Shown one piece after another: positions 54,803-64,000 of a DNA stretch of 64,000 nucleotides (the first letter of the stretch is position 1; each line of letters opens with the position of its first letter). The notes under the pieces were generated by a model. It was not told where the DNA came from and searched no databases. It saw nothing but the letters and a program-made list of their open reading frames with translations. The position numbers and the translations under genes were made by a program. Location: positions 496,001 through 560,000 of the forward strand of contig NC_062993.1 of NCBI RefSeq assembly GCF_023078275.1, written 5' to 3'. The DNA is from Leguminivora glycinivorella. Taxonomy: Eukaryota; Arthropoda; Insecta; Lepidoptera; Tortricidae.

Positions 54803-56037
54803 CAGTACTGATGGCCAAACATTGAAAGTGTAATTTTTTATTATTTACTTCTTGGCGTTAATGATTGACACCTTGACGCCTTTTAAGGTCTACTCTCGAC
54901 CCTCAATCTCCGATTTTTGGCATAATCTTAAATACCATAATACTTCAACATGTCATTTAATATCAGTAGTATATAACTATTACAGCTTAAAATAATATTT
55001 TCATACAGTCTACTCATTGAAAAGCAGCAATACAACTCTACTTTGTATTTATAAAATGTAGATGTACGAGTAAATGTAATATAGCGTAGAACAAAATTTT
55101 CTATTTTATTGTCAATTTTTATTTTATTACCCATTATGAGTCTAAATAAATACATAATTTGTTCTCCAATCAACTTATTTGACAAATAATAATGCTTCAC
55201 AATTTCACATATTTATTTACATAAAAAGTCTACAGTTTCAAACTCTAAAAATAATCACAATTTTGCAAACAGCGCCACTAAAGAAGCAAATCGTCACTAC
55301 TTTTAAAAAAACTTGTATCTTCGTCTGTCAATGAAAAGAAAATTGTAGTAAGTATGTATGGAATGCATATAGACTTACTGCGTTTTAACTTTGAGGAGCA
55401 GCGTGAGATACGAGATTTTTTAAAAGTAGTGACGAAATTGAGTCGCTTAAAAATATTCCAACGTTTCAAATGAGTGTCCCCAATATATTATAGTATAATT
55501 TGTGAGTACAAATACTATCATCGCGATTTCGGTCGCTAAATTAGATGAAATACAGTGTGACAGGAAGTTTTCAACCTCTAGTCATCTATAAATCACAACA
55601 CAGACGTCGCTGACATAAAATGTGTCGCCAACTAGCGCCATCTATTCCAGCTGTCAAATTTACGGATTACAGCCCGATTCAAATATTAAGATAAGTCAAA
55701 TATTAACTCGCGATACGAAATGGATAAGATATATTAGAGTGAAAAGAGATTTTGTTTGAAGAAACTTCAGCTTTTGACGGTGACATAATTATCCAATAAA
55801 TAACATATTTAATTACAGGCGGTCAAACAAGTTTGTTGCTACAAAATGGTCAAAATTCTATTATTTTACAGGACGTTAAACATGTATGTATAAGTGCTTT
55901 GTTATTTTGCGCTCATCACTATAAAGTAATAAAATTTTAGTTAATTACTGAAATAATCTAACACACTTGATTACTACAGTATTCAATATTCTTAAATTTA
56001 GTTCTACATAACTAAATACGGTTTTGAGTAATCCACT
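54803..56037. other. Unassigned, with a weak dyad
   Basis: 55288-55435 has diverged arms tcgtcactacttttaaaaaa / tttttaaaagtagtgacga. 55600-55665 contains tagcgccatctattccagct, a phrase often seen in old insect retroelements. No gene. Confidence 0.4.
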
Positions 56038-56038
56038 T

Positions 56039-56728
56039 CGTTTTTAGGGTTTTTGGATTGCGGTTCGTTACAACCAAATTTTATAATAAAATATTCCTAA
56101 AACGTTGAAATGCCAAAACAGGTTAGTCTTATAATGTCTAAAACTTGAAATGACTTAAACCTACTTATCAAATTACCGTTTGCCCAAAATGTCTAAAAGT
56201 CAAATTTACTTAAAACAAAAACTTCACAGTTTCATAATAACCAAAATTCAAAATGACACTTTCTCAGAATACCTACAATTTTATTTACAGTTTGCATTTT
56301 ATTCCTTGCATTGTGTTTTATTATTCATTTAGTTAATTATTTATGAAAATCTGTAAAAATAGTTTTCGTGGATACTGAATTTTAGGCATTTTGAGTAAGT
56401 GAAGTTTTGGTTTTAAGTTAATTTGACTTTTAGACATTTTGGTATTACGGTAATTTGTGAAGTACTTAGGTTTAAGTCGTTTCAAGTTTTAGACTTTATG
56501 AGTCTAATCTGTTTTGGCATTGCGACGTTTTAGGAATATGGTATTATAAAAAAATCAATTCGAATCAATTGTTTAATCTTATTTTTATTATTGTTCTCTT
56601 TATTTTCTCTCTTTTTTGTTATCTAAGTTTCGTGACGCATTGGTTTTACTGTAATGTCATGTAAACATGTTTTTACTAATAAATAAATAAAATTTGATTG
56701 TAACAAACCGTAATCCAAAAAAAACGGA
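56039..56728. mobile_element. Old foldback element, diverged ~330-bp arms
   Basis: Outer ends cgtttttagggtttttggat and gtaatccaaaaaaaacgga. Inner arms match through aaaacgttgaaatgccaaaa / ttttggcattgcgacgtttt and gtctaaaacttgaaatgac / gtttcaagttttagac. Many substitutions, so the arms have not been homogenised. Low-complexity ttaagt/gacttt motifs recur. Confidence 0.65.
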
Positions 56729-57377
56729 TGGGACGAACCAAGATATTGATACCCTAAAGATTCTTACAAAAATAGGGCAGAAGCTTCTTTGTGCAATAAT
56801 TATTAGAACTAATAATCTATCTAGTTAATACTAATAGTGGCAAGTAATCAAGTCTTATTAATTCATTAGGTACAAGAAATACGGTTTTCACGAATAAAAA
56901 GTCCAAAAAAAATAGAAATTAAAAAGTATGTACACTGCCGACACTTTCGCCCTTTTTAAATCACAAAATAATTATACTAGTAGCTCTGTGAACTCTGGAC
57001 CTTAGCAAATACTTAGATAACGCAGAAGTCATTATGATATTAAGTACCAATTACCAACGCTATAAATGCTTCATAGCAATTTTTGGACACAAAAAATCAT
57101 AAAATGTACCATTTTGAAGAACATCCGGACCGACAAAAATCAAATGAGCTAAATTGCAAACCTACGCTATCGCTTCGGTCAAAGAAACCGGGAGTACACT
57201 TTTTAATTTCTACATTTTTTTACCGGACTCAAGATGTAGACTTTGTAAGCTGCTCGGGCCTATAGCCAAGGTTACAAGTCGTTGATGCTCCGTATAGTTA
57301 TCTCTTTCTATCTCTCAAGTTTCCGTATTGTTGCGACATTACGTATCGATCGCCACGGAGCCACATTATAATCTATC

Positions 57378-57590
57378 GTACAGTATGGCTACTCCCGCTC
57401 CCCGCTGAAAGCGCCGCCCACCCTCTCTCGGTTACCTCACAGTTACCGCCTGTCAAAAACGCGAACAGTCGACCTGCCATATTTCAGCATAGTACGCGTT
57501 CACCTACACGAGCTTAGACTGTGTGCTAGGAAGGCGCCTCTTTCATATATTTGATCGCCAGTGTCCGAGGTGTGACGGAGCTTCAAAGAT
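57378..57590. repeat. Diverged repeat (cactcccgctccccgctgaaa), copy 2
   Basis: See 52055-52275. Lies ~150 bp downstream of the P450 stop codon. Confidence 0.55.
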
Positions 57591-57746
57591 TGTTCCCTTG
57601 GGTAGATGCCCGTACCTACTAGGCTAGCATAAGTTAAATTTTCACGAGCAAGATGAGACCCTATTGTAGGTATCTATCTAAAGAAACTTCAAATATGGAT
57701 GCGAGAACGCCACTTGTACTTCCTAGTCAACAATAACATACAGAAA

Positions 57747-57913
57747 CTAAACTCTTCTAATGATATTAAGAGGGAACCCTCCCTTAGGGTACAGCATGAC
57801 TCTCTGCGGCTCGTACGTGAAGTGTAGCGGAGTGTTCCTTGAAGGCTCCACCCTGTACTTGAGGAGCAACTTGGCTAACCCCACCCAGGACTGCATTTGT
57901 GCGAAGCGGATTC
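57747..57913 (-). CDS. P450 exon 2 (C-terminal 54 codons)
   Basis: The acceptor tttaattccag precedes it. The frame reads (G)IRFAQMQSWVGLAKLL... ...VEPSRNTPLHFTYEPQRVML and ends ...IRRV then TAG. This is the L-helix and terminal beta-sheet segment of CYP6 proteins, joining in phase 1 to exon 1. Codon use and frame are intact. Confidence 0.85.
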
Positions 57914-58094
57914 CTGGAATTAAATAAAAAAAAATTAGCTATTGCTGGCAGCAGGATGGCTGGCAGGAGACGGATTCGAACAACGGAAATCGAACCGAAC
58001 CGAACAACGGAAACCGTTTTGCCATGAAAGACGGACAAACAAACAGACACACACACTTTCCCATTTATATTTAATATATATATATATTATATAC

Positions 58095-58275
58095 TAGCTT
58101 TTGCCCGCGGCTTCGCTTGCGTTAGAAAGGGACAAAAGTAGCCTATGTCACTCTCCATGCGTTCAACTATCTCCACTTAAAAAATCACGTCAATTCGACG
58201 CTCCGTGATGCCGTGAAAGACGGACAAACAAACAGACACACACTTTCCCAGTTATAATATTAGTATGGATTAGTA
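58095..58275 (+). repeat. RTE-like tail repeat in the P450 intron
   Basis: Starts actagcttttgcccgcggct, includes gacggacaaacaaacagaca, and ends gttataatattagtatggat. A 5'-truncated copy precedes it directly (57985-58080). Confidence 0.65.
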
Positions 58276-58799
58276 TGGATAGTCATAAAGCGCAATGTGC
58301 ATGTGTATTGTGTATATGTATATTTTGTCAAACTTCTATGAAATATTGAAGAGTTTTAGCTGTCAAATTCATGAATGAAACTTTGTTAAACCATAATAAA
58401 CGCCACTAAACACTGAAGTAACTGACTGTTTTTTGGCGGGTTCTCACTCGTCTCGTACTGGCCTTGCATAAAACCATTATAATAAGATCTTCAGTTACAA
58501 ACTTTTACCACCGATCTTGAGGGTCAACGTACTCTAGTTTATCTCGATAAAACAGTACAATGCCTCATTAACTAACTTTATCAGTGTTACAGTTTAACAG
58601 TACTAGCAGGTAGTAGATAAAAAAGTAACTCTTTGTGTTGTTATCGGTTTCCTAGAACTCCTTTTATTGAGAAATGAATGCAATCGGCAAAACAAACCGT
58701 TTAAATTTAGGTTGTTTAGACTGCTATGAGCCATGACTTTGGTTAGGTACCGAAATAGCTACTTATTCATGAAATTCAATAATGGAAACTGGAGTAGTC

Positions 58800-58982
58800 A
58801 ATCCATACTAAAATTATAAGTGGGAAAGTGTATGTGTCTGTTTGTTTGTCCATCCTTCACGGCAAAACGGAGCTACGAATTGTCGTGACTTTTTTAAGTG
58901 GAGATAGTTGAAGGGATGGAGAGTGACATAGGCTACTTTTGTCTTTTTCTAACGCGAGCGAAGCCGCAGGCAAAAGCTAGTT
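58800..58982 (-). repeat. RTE-like tail repeat, inverted copy
   Basis: Begins atccatactaaaattataag and ends cgaagccgcaggcaaaagct: the reverse complement of the 58095-58275 family. Confidence 0.65.
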
Positions 58983-59311
58983 ACGATATAAATGCAGAAA
59001 ATATTAAATTCGAAACAAGAGTAAACTAAAGCACGACCGAATCGAGACTGTAAAATATTTAAATATTTTTTCCTGATAAATAAATAATAAATAAATAAAT
59101 ATTATAGGACATTCTTACAAATACAGCTAAAGATAATGCGGCAAGAAAGAGCAGAGCCGTAGCCGTAGTGCCGCTCCATTTTCTCACACGGACTGAAAGG
59201 GACGACACAAGACACAATGATATATGACCCCTTTTTATATCTTTTATTTTTGCCAGGCTCCTTGTTAAATGATTTAAAAATAAAAACGAAAAACAAAACA
59301 AAATTACTCAC

Positions 59312-60648
59312 CAATACACTGCTTCTGTCCCTCTCCAAACGGCAAGAAAGCACATTTGTGTCTCCTTTGCACGTTCTCCTGAGAAAACCTCTCGGGATCG
59401 AAGACCTCAGGTCTCGGGTAGTACCTCGCATCATGGTGTATGCCCAGAACCGACACCTTTATCAACTGGCCCTTGTCTATCGTTATATCCGTCTCCGGAA
59501 TCTCATATGCCGCTTTAGCTCTTCGCTTCAGCTTGGTAATAATCGGATACATTCTCAAAGTCTCATTGAAGACTTTCTCCATGTATGATAAGTTCATGAT
59601 AGCATCATATGTCATCCCTCCATTCTCTTCTAAAGCTTCTTTGATCTCTTCATATAGCCTCTCTTGAATGTCCTGGTTTAAAGCTAACTGGTATAACAAG
59701 AACCCCATAGTGGAGGCACTGGATTCATACCCCGCTGCGTAGAAAATGTACGCTTGAGCCGCTATATCTTCATCAGTCATATCCAGGGTACCATCGTTCT
59801 GTCCATCGTGATGTCCATACTGATTCTTCAGCTCTAGAAGCAGATCCAAAAAGTCATGTCGGTTCGTCGGCTGCCTGTTTCTTATGGCGATCACTTCTTT
59901 GATCAATTTGGAGAAAAAGGTCTTCACTTCTTCTGGAAACAACAATCCACCAATTTTCTTCAAAATGCCTGGGTACATGCTCTCGAGTTCTGAACCGTAT
60001 TTCACGCTAAAGATCTTCCTGTCAATCCTCTGAAGTGTATCATGCTGCTGATCAAATGTGTCCAGGTCTAGTCCAAAGACGCAAGCAGTTATGGCAGACT
60101 GTGTAAACTTCTGCGTAAGACCATGTATCTCTTGCTCTGTATTCTCCTGTGTTATCCTGCCAATATACTCCACGAACCTGTCTCCACGCTCCGTCAACAA
60201 GTACATCATATTCCTCAACTTTCCAGATGTAAACATTGGTGAGAATCTCTTCCGTAGCACTCGCCAGGTGGCGCTGTCTGCGTGAAACAGGTTCGCTCCG
60301 AGTCCTGATTTACTGTATTCCTTTCCACGGTCAGTGAATATATCGAAATCTTTAATCAGAACACATTTCACGACATCTAAATCTCTTATAAGCAGATCTG
60401 GAGAGCGCATTCTAAAGAATCCAACAACCTGGATATGCATCATATATTTCCTTAAACACAACTCCAACTGGTTTCTTCCTTAGAAAAGAGTCCATGATAT
60501 TCCCGAAGAAAAAAGTGGGTTTAGGTCCGCGCACATTTCTGGACTCCCAATAGTTATTAAACTTTGTGAAATGTTGGTATAAATTATAACCAACGGCAAT
60601 AATAAATGTTATAATTAGAATGTAAAGAGTCATTGTTATTATTTCCAC
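59312..60648 (-). CDS. P450 exon 1 (contains the frame break at ~60429)
   Basis: Starts at ATG 60648. Residues 5-21 (TMTLYILIITFIIAVG) form the membrane anchor, followed by RGPKPTFFFGN, the proline-rich hinge. The first frame ends 15 bases after the break. The second frame then runs uninterrupted from VVGFFRMRSPDLLIRD to the haem loop. Conserved features: WRVLRKRFSP (C-helix W and R), AGYESSAST, where the usual threonine after the acidic residue is serine, ETLR, DPERF, and FGEGQKQCIG, where the usual arginine two before the cysteine is lysine. The donor G|GTGAGT falls after the haem glycine's first base (phase 1). Confidence 0.85.
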
Positions 60649-60684
60649 TTACACCGGCACTTAGTTTTCTCCAATGTTGTTACA

Positions 60685-60691
60685 CTGAACT
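60685..60691 (-). promoter_or_regulatory. P450 initiator (TTCAGT type), distal to the SINE
   Basis: The minus strand reads TATTATTCAGTTCAGTGTA beside the SINE. Without the SINE, the TCAGTT would lie about 31 bases from the TATA box. The remaining 5' leader to the ATG is only ~40 bases. Confidence 0.6.
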
Positions 60692-60701
60692 GAATAATAT
60701 C

Positions 60702-60807
60702 TTTTTTTTTTTTTTTGAATTGAAAATTTTATGAGTCGGGCGGGTTAAGCGCCCTTTACTCGCTACGGGACTGGGCGCCTATACACCTGGGTGTATAGGG
60801 CAAAAAG
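60702..60807 (-). mobile_element. SINE inserted in the P450 core promoter
   Basis: 106 bp with a 15-base poly-A on the minus strand (poly-T at 60702-60716) and the body cgctacgggactgggcgcct / gtgtatagggcaaaaa. Target duplications ctgaataatatc at 60690-60701 and 60808-60819. The poly-A and 12-bp duplication show L1-type retroposition. It separates TATA from initiator by an extra 118 bases. Confidence 0.85.
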
Positions 60808-60833
60808 CTGAATAATATCGAACGGTGTGACCA

Positions 60834-60841
60834 TTTATATA
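60834..60841 (-). promoter_or_regulatory. P450 TATA box
   Basis: Minus strand TATATAAA. In the pre-insertion arrangement it would sit ~31 bases from the TTCAGTT initiator, the normal arthropod spacing. Confidence 0.65.
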
Positions 60842-60849
60842 TCGTGCCG

Positions 60850-61195
60850 ATTCTACCATCAAGGATATTGCCTCTGTTCAATTACTAGATTCTACACTAG
60901 TTTTACTAAGTTAATACATGTAGTGTATAATGAATTCATAATGTATGTATAACATTATAAACTACTACATATAATATATTATATATACTTTACTTTAGAC
61001 AATATCATTTTAGTAACAATTATTTAGGAAGAACAAACTAGTATTGTAATAACAAATATAAAATTGCATCTAACTTCTTTCCCTGGAATAGTTTGAATGA
61101 TGATGATGAATTGTATACTCTTTATTATCAAACAACACAATCATGTCTGTCAATCAACCCTACAATTTTCTACAGGCGAACAATTAACTTGGACT
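60850..61195. other. Unassigned AT-rich sequence upstream of the P450
   Basis: Nothing recognisable beyond a tata-rich run at 60960-60990. Confidence 0.35.
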
Positions 61196-61196
61196 A

Positions 61197-61320
61197 CTTA
61201 TTTATTTATTTAAATTTTATTGCACAGTAAAAATATACAGTTACAAAAGGCGGACTTAATGCTACATGGCACTCTCTACCAGACAACCTTTAGGCTAAAC
61301 AGAGAAGACCAAAAAAGGTG
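61197..61320. repeat. LINE tail (ttattgcacagtaaaaatat ... ggcactctctaccagacaac)
   Basis: Begins in a TTTATTTATTT run and carries gcggacttaatgctacatgg, resembling 52650-52740 (gcggtcttatcgcttaagag, cttccagacaacct). The 3' end of a jockey-like element is likely. Confidence 0.5.
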
Positions 61321-61964
61321 CGGGATATGTAAAGAACACTAAGGACTTGATTTTATTGGACTGCGTTATAGAAAAATTAGGGACATATAAATATATTTAC
61401 TTATTCGTGATATAATATCGAAAGAATCGAAATAGGTAACATATTTTAATTATATTGAGGACTAGAACAATTTTTGGCCTACATATATGTATTTGATTTT
61501 ATATCAAATATTATATGTATGTAAAAAACGGTAAAACAAGCGATCCATTTTTCATTTAATAAAAATGTAATTTTATATAACATTTTTAGTATCAGATGTA
61601 TCTGGTAAGTATATTTTTCCTATGACTATTTTTAGTACAATACTTACGTATATTATTTACAAACCCAATCTAAAATAATCATAAAATAATTTAACCACGT
61701 ATCAAGCCATCATCAAATTAAAATTCTACCAAATAGTAGAGCCGTTCAGAAAGTGGCAACACTGTCTGCGTATCGCATCTAGGATCCACCCAGTAAATGT
61801 TGCCATAGCTAAATAATCTCAGTGTGGCGGTTAGTAAGAAGTATGAATAATGCTGATTACACAATTGATGCATTGATATGAACAATGACGCAATACTAAG
61901 ATTAGTGCGTAATAAGTAGTGTTATGACTTACGAATTATCGTAGGTGAGTTTCGTACCTATTAT

Positions 61965-62085
61965 ACATTTTTCGTTTTCTTTCAACCCCTTATTTGCCAA
62001 GAGTAGCACTGTAACTTTAGCAGTTTCATGTGCTCTGCCTACCCCTTTATGGGAAACAGGCGTGATTGTATGTATGTATGCATAC
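61965..62085 (+). repeat. LINE 3'-tail repeat ending in (TATG)n, copy 3 (truncated)
   Basis: Only the 3' half of the 16030 family is present: tttcaacc..., gtgctctgcctacccctt, ggcgtgattgtatgtatg. Confidence 0.65.
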
Positions 62086-62137
62086 ATTTTTAACATATGA
62101 TTAGCATGAATGTCTGCAACCGATGCCACAGGGCTTA

Positions 62138-62248
62138 GAATAAATTAAAAAGTGAAAAATGTCTGTCTTGGGTGAGACTTGAACTCACGGCCTCCAGCGC
62201 TCTGCCAACTGAGCCTTTTCCACTTTTAATTTTATTCTAAACCAAGTT
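62138..62248 (-). ncRNA. tRNA-derived sequence enclosed by an inverted repeat
   Basis: The minus strand has ggctcagttggcagagc (D arm, A box) directly joined to gagttcaagtctcaccc (T arm, B box); the anticodon arm is shortened, so it cannot be a working tRNA. On both sides lie inverted copies of ttagaataaaattaaaagtg (62138-62160 and 62222-62248). A tRNA-like core in a MITE-like frame. Confidence 0.55.
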
Positions 62249-62780
62249 TAGTATAATATAATCATTTATTAGTGGCGATCAATTCCTAGTTGTAAAAAAT
62301 TAAGTTTTCTTTTATACCATGGTAGTGGTTAACAAGTATGCATCCCGATTGATAGTAAGCGGTCACCTTAGCATATAGATGCATATAACTTGGGTTGCCG
62401 ACGTTTTAAGAATCTGTACATTCCTGTTTTCAAGAGCCCCACTGGGGTTTAAGAAAAACATGGCAAATAAAATTGTAATAATATGATCTTCTTAGATATA
62501 ATTGATCATTTGTGCATTTTTTTAATAAGTGTTGGCAAAGTTACTTTACAGGACAGGACAATTTAAAAAAAAATGCCATGTCAATAATACGTAATCAGTT
62601 AATTTTAGGATTGGTAACACTGACCAATAATAATTCCCCGTTTAATTTTCAAATAACGCAACTACTACTTAAGAAGTCATTCCTTTATCTTAAGTCTTAA
62701 GACACCTGTCAGACATGATTGGAAAATATACGGTAGTGTTGAAAAAAGGCCGTAACGTAACGGTATCAAAGCGATACGAT
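62249..62780. other. Unassigned sequence
   Basis: No gene or repeat recognised. Confidence 0.35.
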
Positions 62781-62783
62781 ACT

Positions 62784-63086
62784 GGCCCCGTAGCCGAATG
62801 GCATTTCTCCGACGCCAAACGAAAACGAAACGTAGTCCGGCTCTGTCGCGCCAATACGCAAGAGCGATAGGGATAGATATCTACTAGCGCTTCGTTTCGT
62901 GAGCGTTTGTGCCATTCGGCTACTCACCCTGGGTGGCTAGCCGAATGGCACAATCGCTCACGAAACGCTCACGAAACGAAGCGCTAGTAGATATCTATCT
63001 CTATCGCGCTTGCGTATTGGCGCGACAGAGCCAGCGGCGTATCGCTTTCGTTTGGCGTCGGAGAAATGCCATTCGGCTACGGGGCC
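62784..63086. mobile_element. gtagccgaatggc MITE, full-length palindrome
   Basis: Inverted ends ggccccgtagccgaatggca with symmetrical inner blocks (cgccaatacgcaagagcgat, agatatctactagcgcttcg) meeting near 62935. It appears as two head-to-head copies of the 40586-40722 unit. The ORFs at 62909-63143 are incidental. Confidence 0.7.
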
Positions 63087-63089
63087 AGA

Positions 63090-63849
63090 TCTGTCAAAGT
63101 TAACATTGGTGGAAGAAAAGTCCCAATGATGGACTGAAGCCATTTAATTACAAAAAAAATGTCATTTTCAAGATCGAACAACACACAGATAAGGGCCTGC
63201 AGACTATAATCGTCGTTCACGCTCCGTGCCGAATAATACACAACTCGCACCAACACAAAAGAGCGACAGAGAGAGATACAGCGATACGCTACGGACCGTC
63301 AACGGTTTTACTCTTGGCTGCAGGGCATGTGTCATATCGTTTTGATATCTTGGAAGCATTTTTCGAATAGCACCGTCAGTCATTAGGCCATCTATTGAGA
63401 GAATAATTGGCGACATGATTAGGGAAATCCCCGAGTTATAAGCGACTTGCAAGACACTTAAAGGTTAATACCCGAGTTTAAAAACACGCATTAAAAGATT
63501 CTAGTGTAAAAGGTAATTTAAAATTTTGCTCTATGACCAAGTAAATCACTAACTTTAGTTTATATACAGAATGAACTGCAAAACAGAACACGGTAAATAT
63601 AACCATGTAATTGACTTAATTACATTTCTGTACTCGGTATTTAAAAATAAAAAGAACTTATTTTTCGTTAATTATTCGATCTTATACTATTGTATAGCCT
63701 GACAAGTTTTTATTTGACCCTCGCCACGTTGCGGATTTTCAGCTGAACTAATTTCTTTTACTAACAAGGATTACTATTTGACACCCGTCGTCAAAAGTCA
63801 TCGAATGTCAGTGATGTAGACAAGAAGTAAATATTTTAAATTTTACAAT
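63090..63849. other. Unassigned sequence
   Basis: The 82-codon minus ORF at 63204-63452 shows no family signal. Confidence 0.35.
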
Positions 63850-63961
63850 AAAAAAATAAATCTAAATCGGTTCATCCGTTCAGGAGCTACCTACGATGCC
63901 ACAGACAGATAGACAGACACGTGAAACATAACACCTCGTCTTTTTTGTGTCGGGGGTTAAA
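63850..63961 (+). repeat. LINE 3'-tail repeat, copy 4
   Basis: Carries aaatcggttcatccgttcag, gatgccacagacagatagac and gtgtcgggggttaaaaa: the 12978 family. Confidence 0.6.
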
Positions 63962-64000
63962 AACAGAAAGAAATGAAGTGCCATGAAATAGCCTCATCTC

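Larger units (their letters stand above)
57914..59311 (-). other. P450 intron, loaded with repeats
   Basis: 1398 bp, long for a CYP6 intron. It contains a truncated and a full RTE-like tail on the plus strand (57985-58080 and 58095-58275), an inverted copy at 58800-58982, and a truncated aaatattataggacattctt tail at 59080-59122. The opposed copies could pair in the pre-mRNA. Confidence 0.75.
57747..60648 (-). pseudogene. CYP6-family cytochrome P450 gene, frameshifted
   Basis: Two-exon gene of about 500 codons, a microsomal monooxygenase of the insect CYP6 type (xenobiotic or plant-toxin oxidation with electrons from P450 reductase). The parts seen are an N-terminal anchor, a GPKP hinge, I-helix AGYESSAST, ExxR as ETLR, DPERF, haem loop FGEGQKQCIG and the C-terminal exon. 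The single intron after the haem cysteine is the CYP6 pattern. Near 60429 the frame shifts by one base with loss of the usual two or three residues before VVGFF. A SINE splits the core promoter. Either a new pseudogene or, if the frame break is an assembly fault, a gene with altered regulation. Confidence 0.85.

Noticed and set aside
59059..59588. ORFs on both strands across the P450 exon 1 / intron border
   Set aside because: They read past the splice donor at 59311 or antisense to the P450 exon; no independent signal.

Overview
The window looks like a repeat-rich stretch of a moth or butterfly (Lepidoptera) nuclear genome. It is AT-rich with very low coding density. It is full of short interspersed and foldback repeats of types that recur in lepidopteran DNA, and it holds a CYP6-type cytochrome P450 with the single phase-1 intron after the haem cysteine that is usual for that family. 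No bacterial-style genes, operons or CRISPR arrays are present.

Layout. Positions 1-1.2 kb are unassigned sequence plus a perfect hairpin. Positions 1.2-12.7 kb form one very large foldback element: ~390-bp terminal inverted repeats, then inverted blocks of ~155-bp tandem units, around a core holding a broken jockey-type LINE, hairpin MITEs and a SINE-like tail. Its left arm carries insertions nested four deep (1608-5820). Positions 12.7-22.5 kb are mostly non-coding, with a PIF/Harbinger-like MITE, a possible core promoter (15.74-15.82 kb), and a piggyBac-like element (16.96-19.83 kb) that was itself hit by a TA-flanked element of the same family as the one nested at 2.2-5.5 kb. Positions 22.55-27.6 kb are a complete, very young Ty3/gypsy LTR retrotransposon on the minus strand with apparently identical LTRs. 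Its gag-pol junction is a canonical -1 slippery heptamer. In place of a tRNA-type primer-binding site it has an 11-nt site that is perfectly complementary to a segment of its own LTR. Positions 27.6-41 kb are a mosaic of LINE tails, MITEs, a tandem duplication, a GC-rich Harbinger remnant, and a perfect 226-bp-arm foldback whose loop is a 46-bp higher-order tandem repeat. Positions 41.0-41.4 kb are a CCGGTTA-type minisatellite. Just after it, at 41.7 kb, is a small ORF with a Cdc20/Fizzy C-box-like motif that could be a first coding exon. Positions 41.8-57.7 kb are intergenic or intronic sequence with scattered MITEs. Positions 57.7-60.85 kb are the minus-strand P450. Positions 60.85-64 kb are repeats again.

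Function. The only host gene that can be read with confidence is the P450. It has a frameshift in exon 1, and a 106-bp SINE with a 12-bp target duplication sits exactly between its TATA box and its initiator, so it may be a recently damaged detoxification gene. The LTR element has all catalytic residues but two frame breaks, both in simple-sequence runs, so they may be real or assembly indels. Everything else is transposon biology: several insertions can be ordered in time because an intact, uninserted sister copy lies in the same window.
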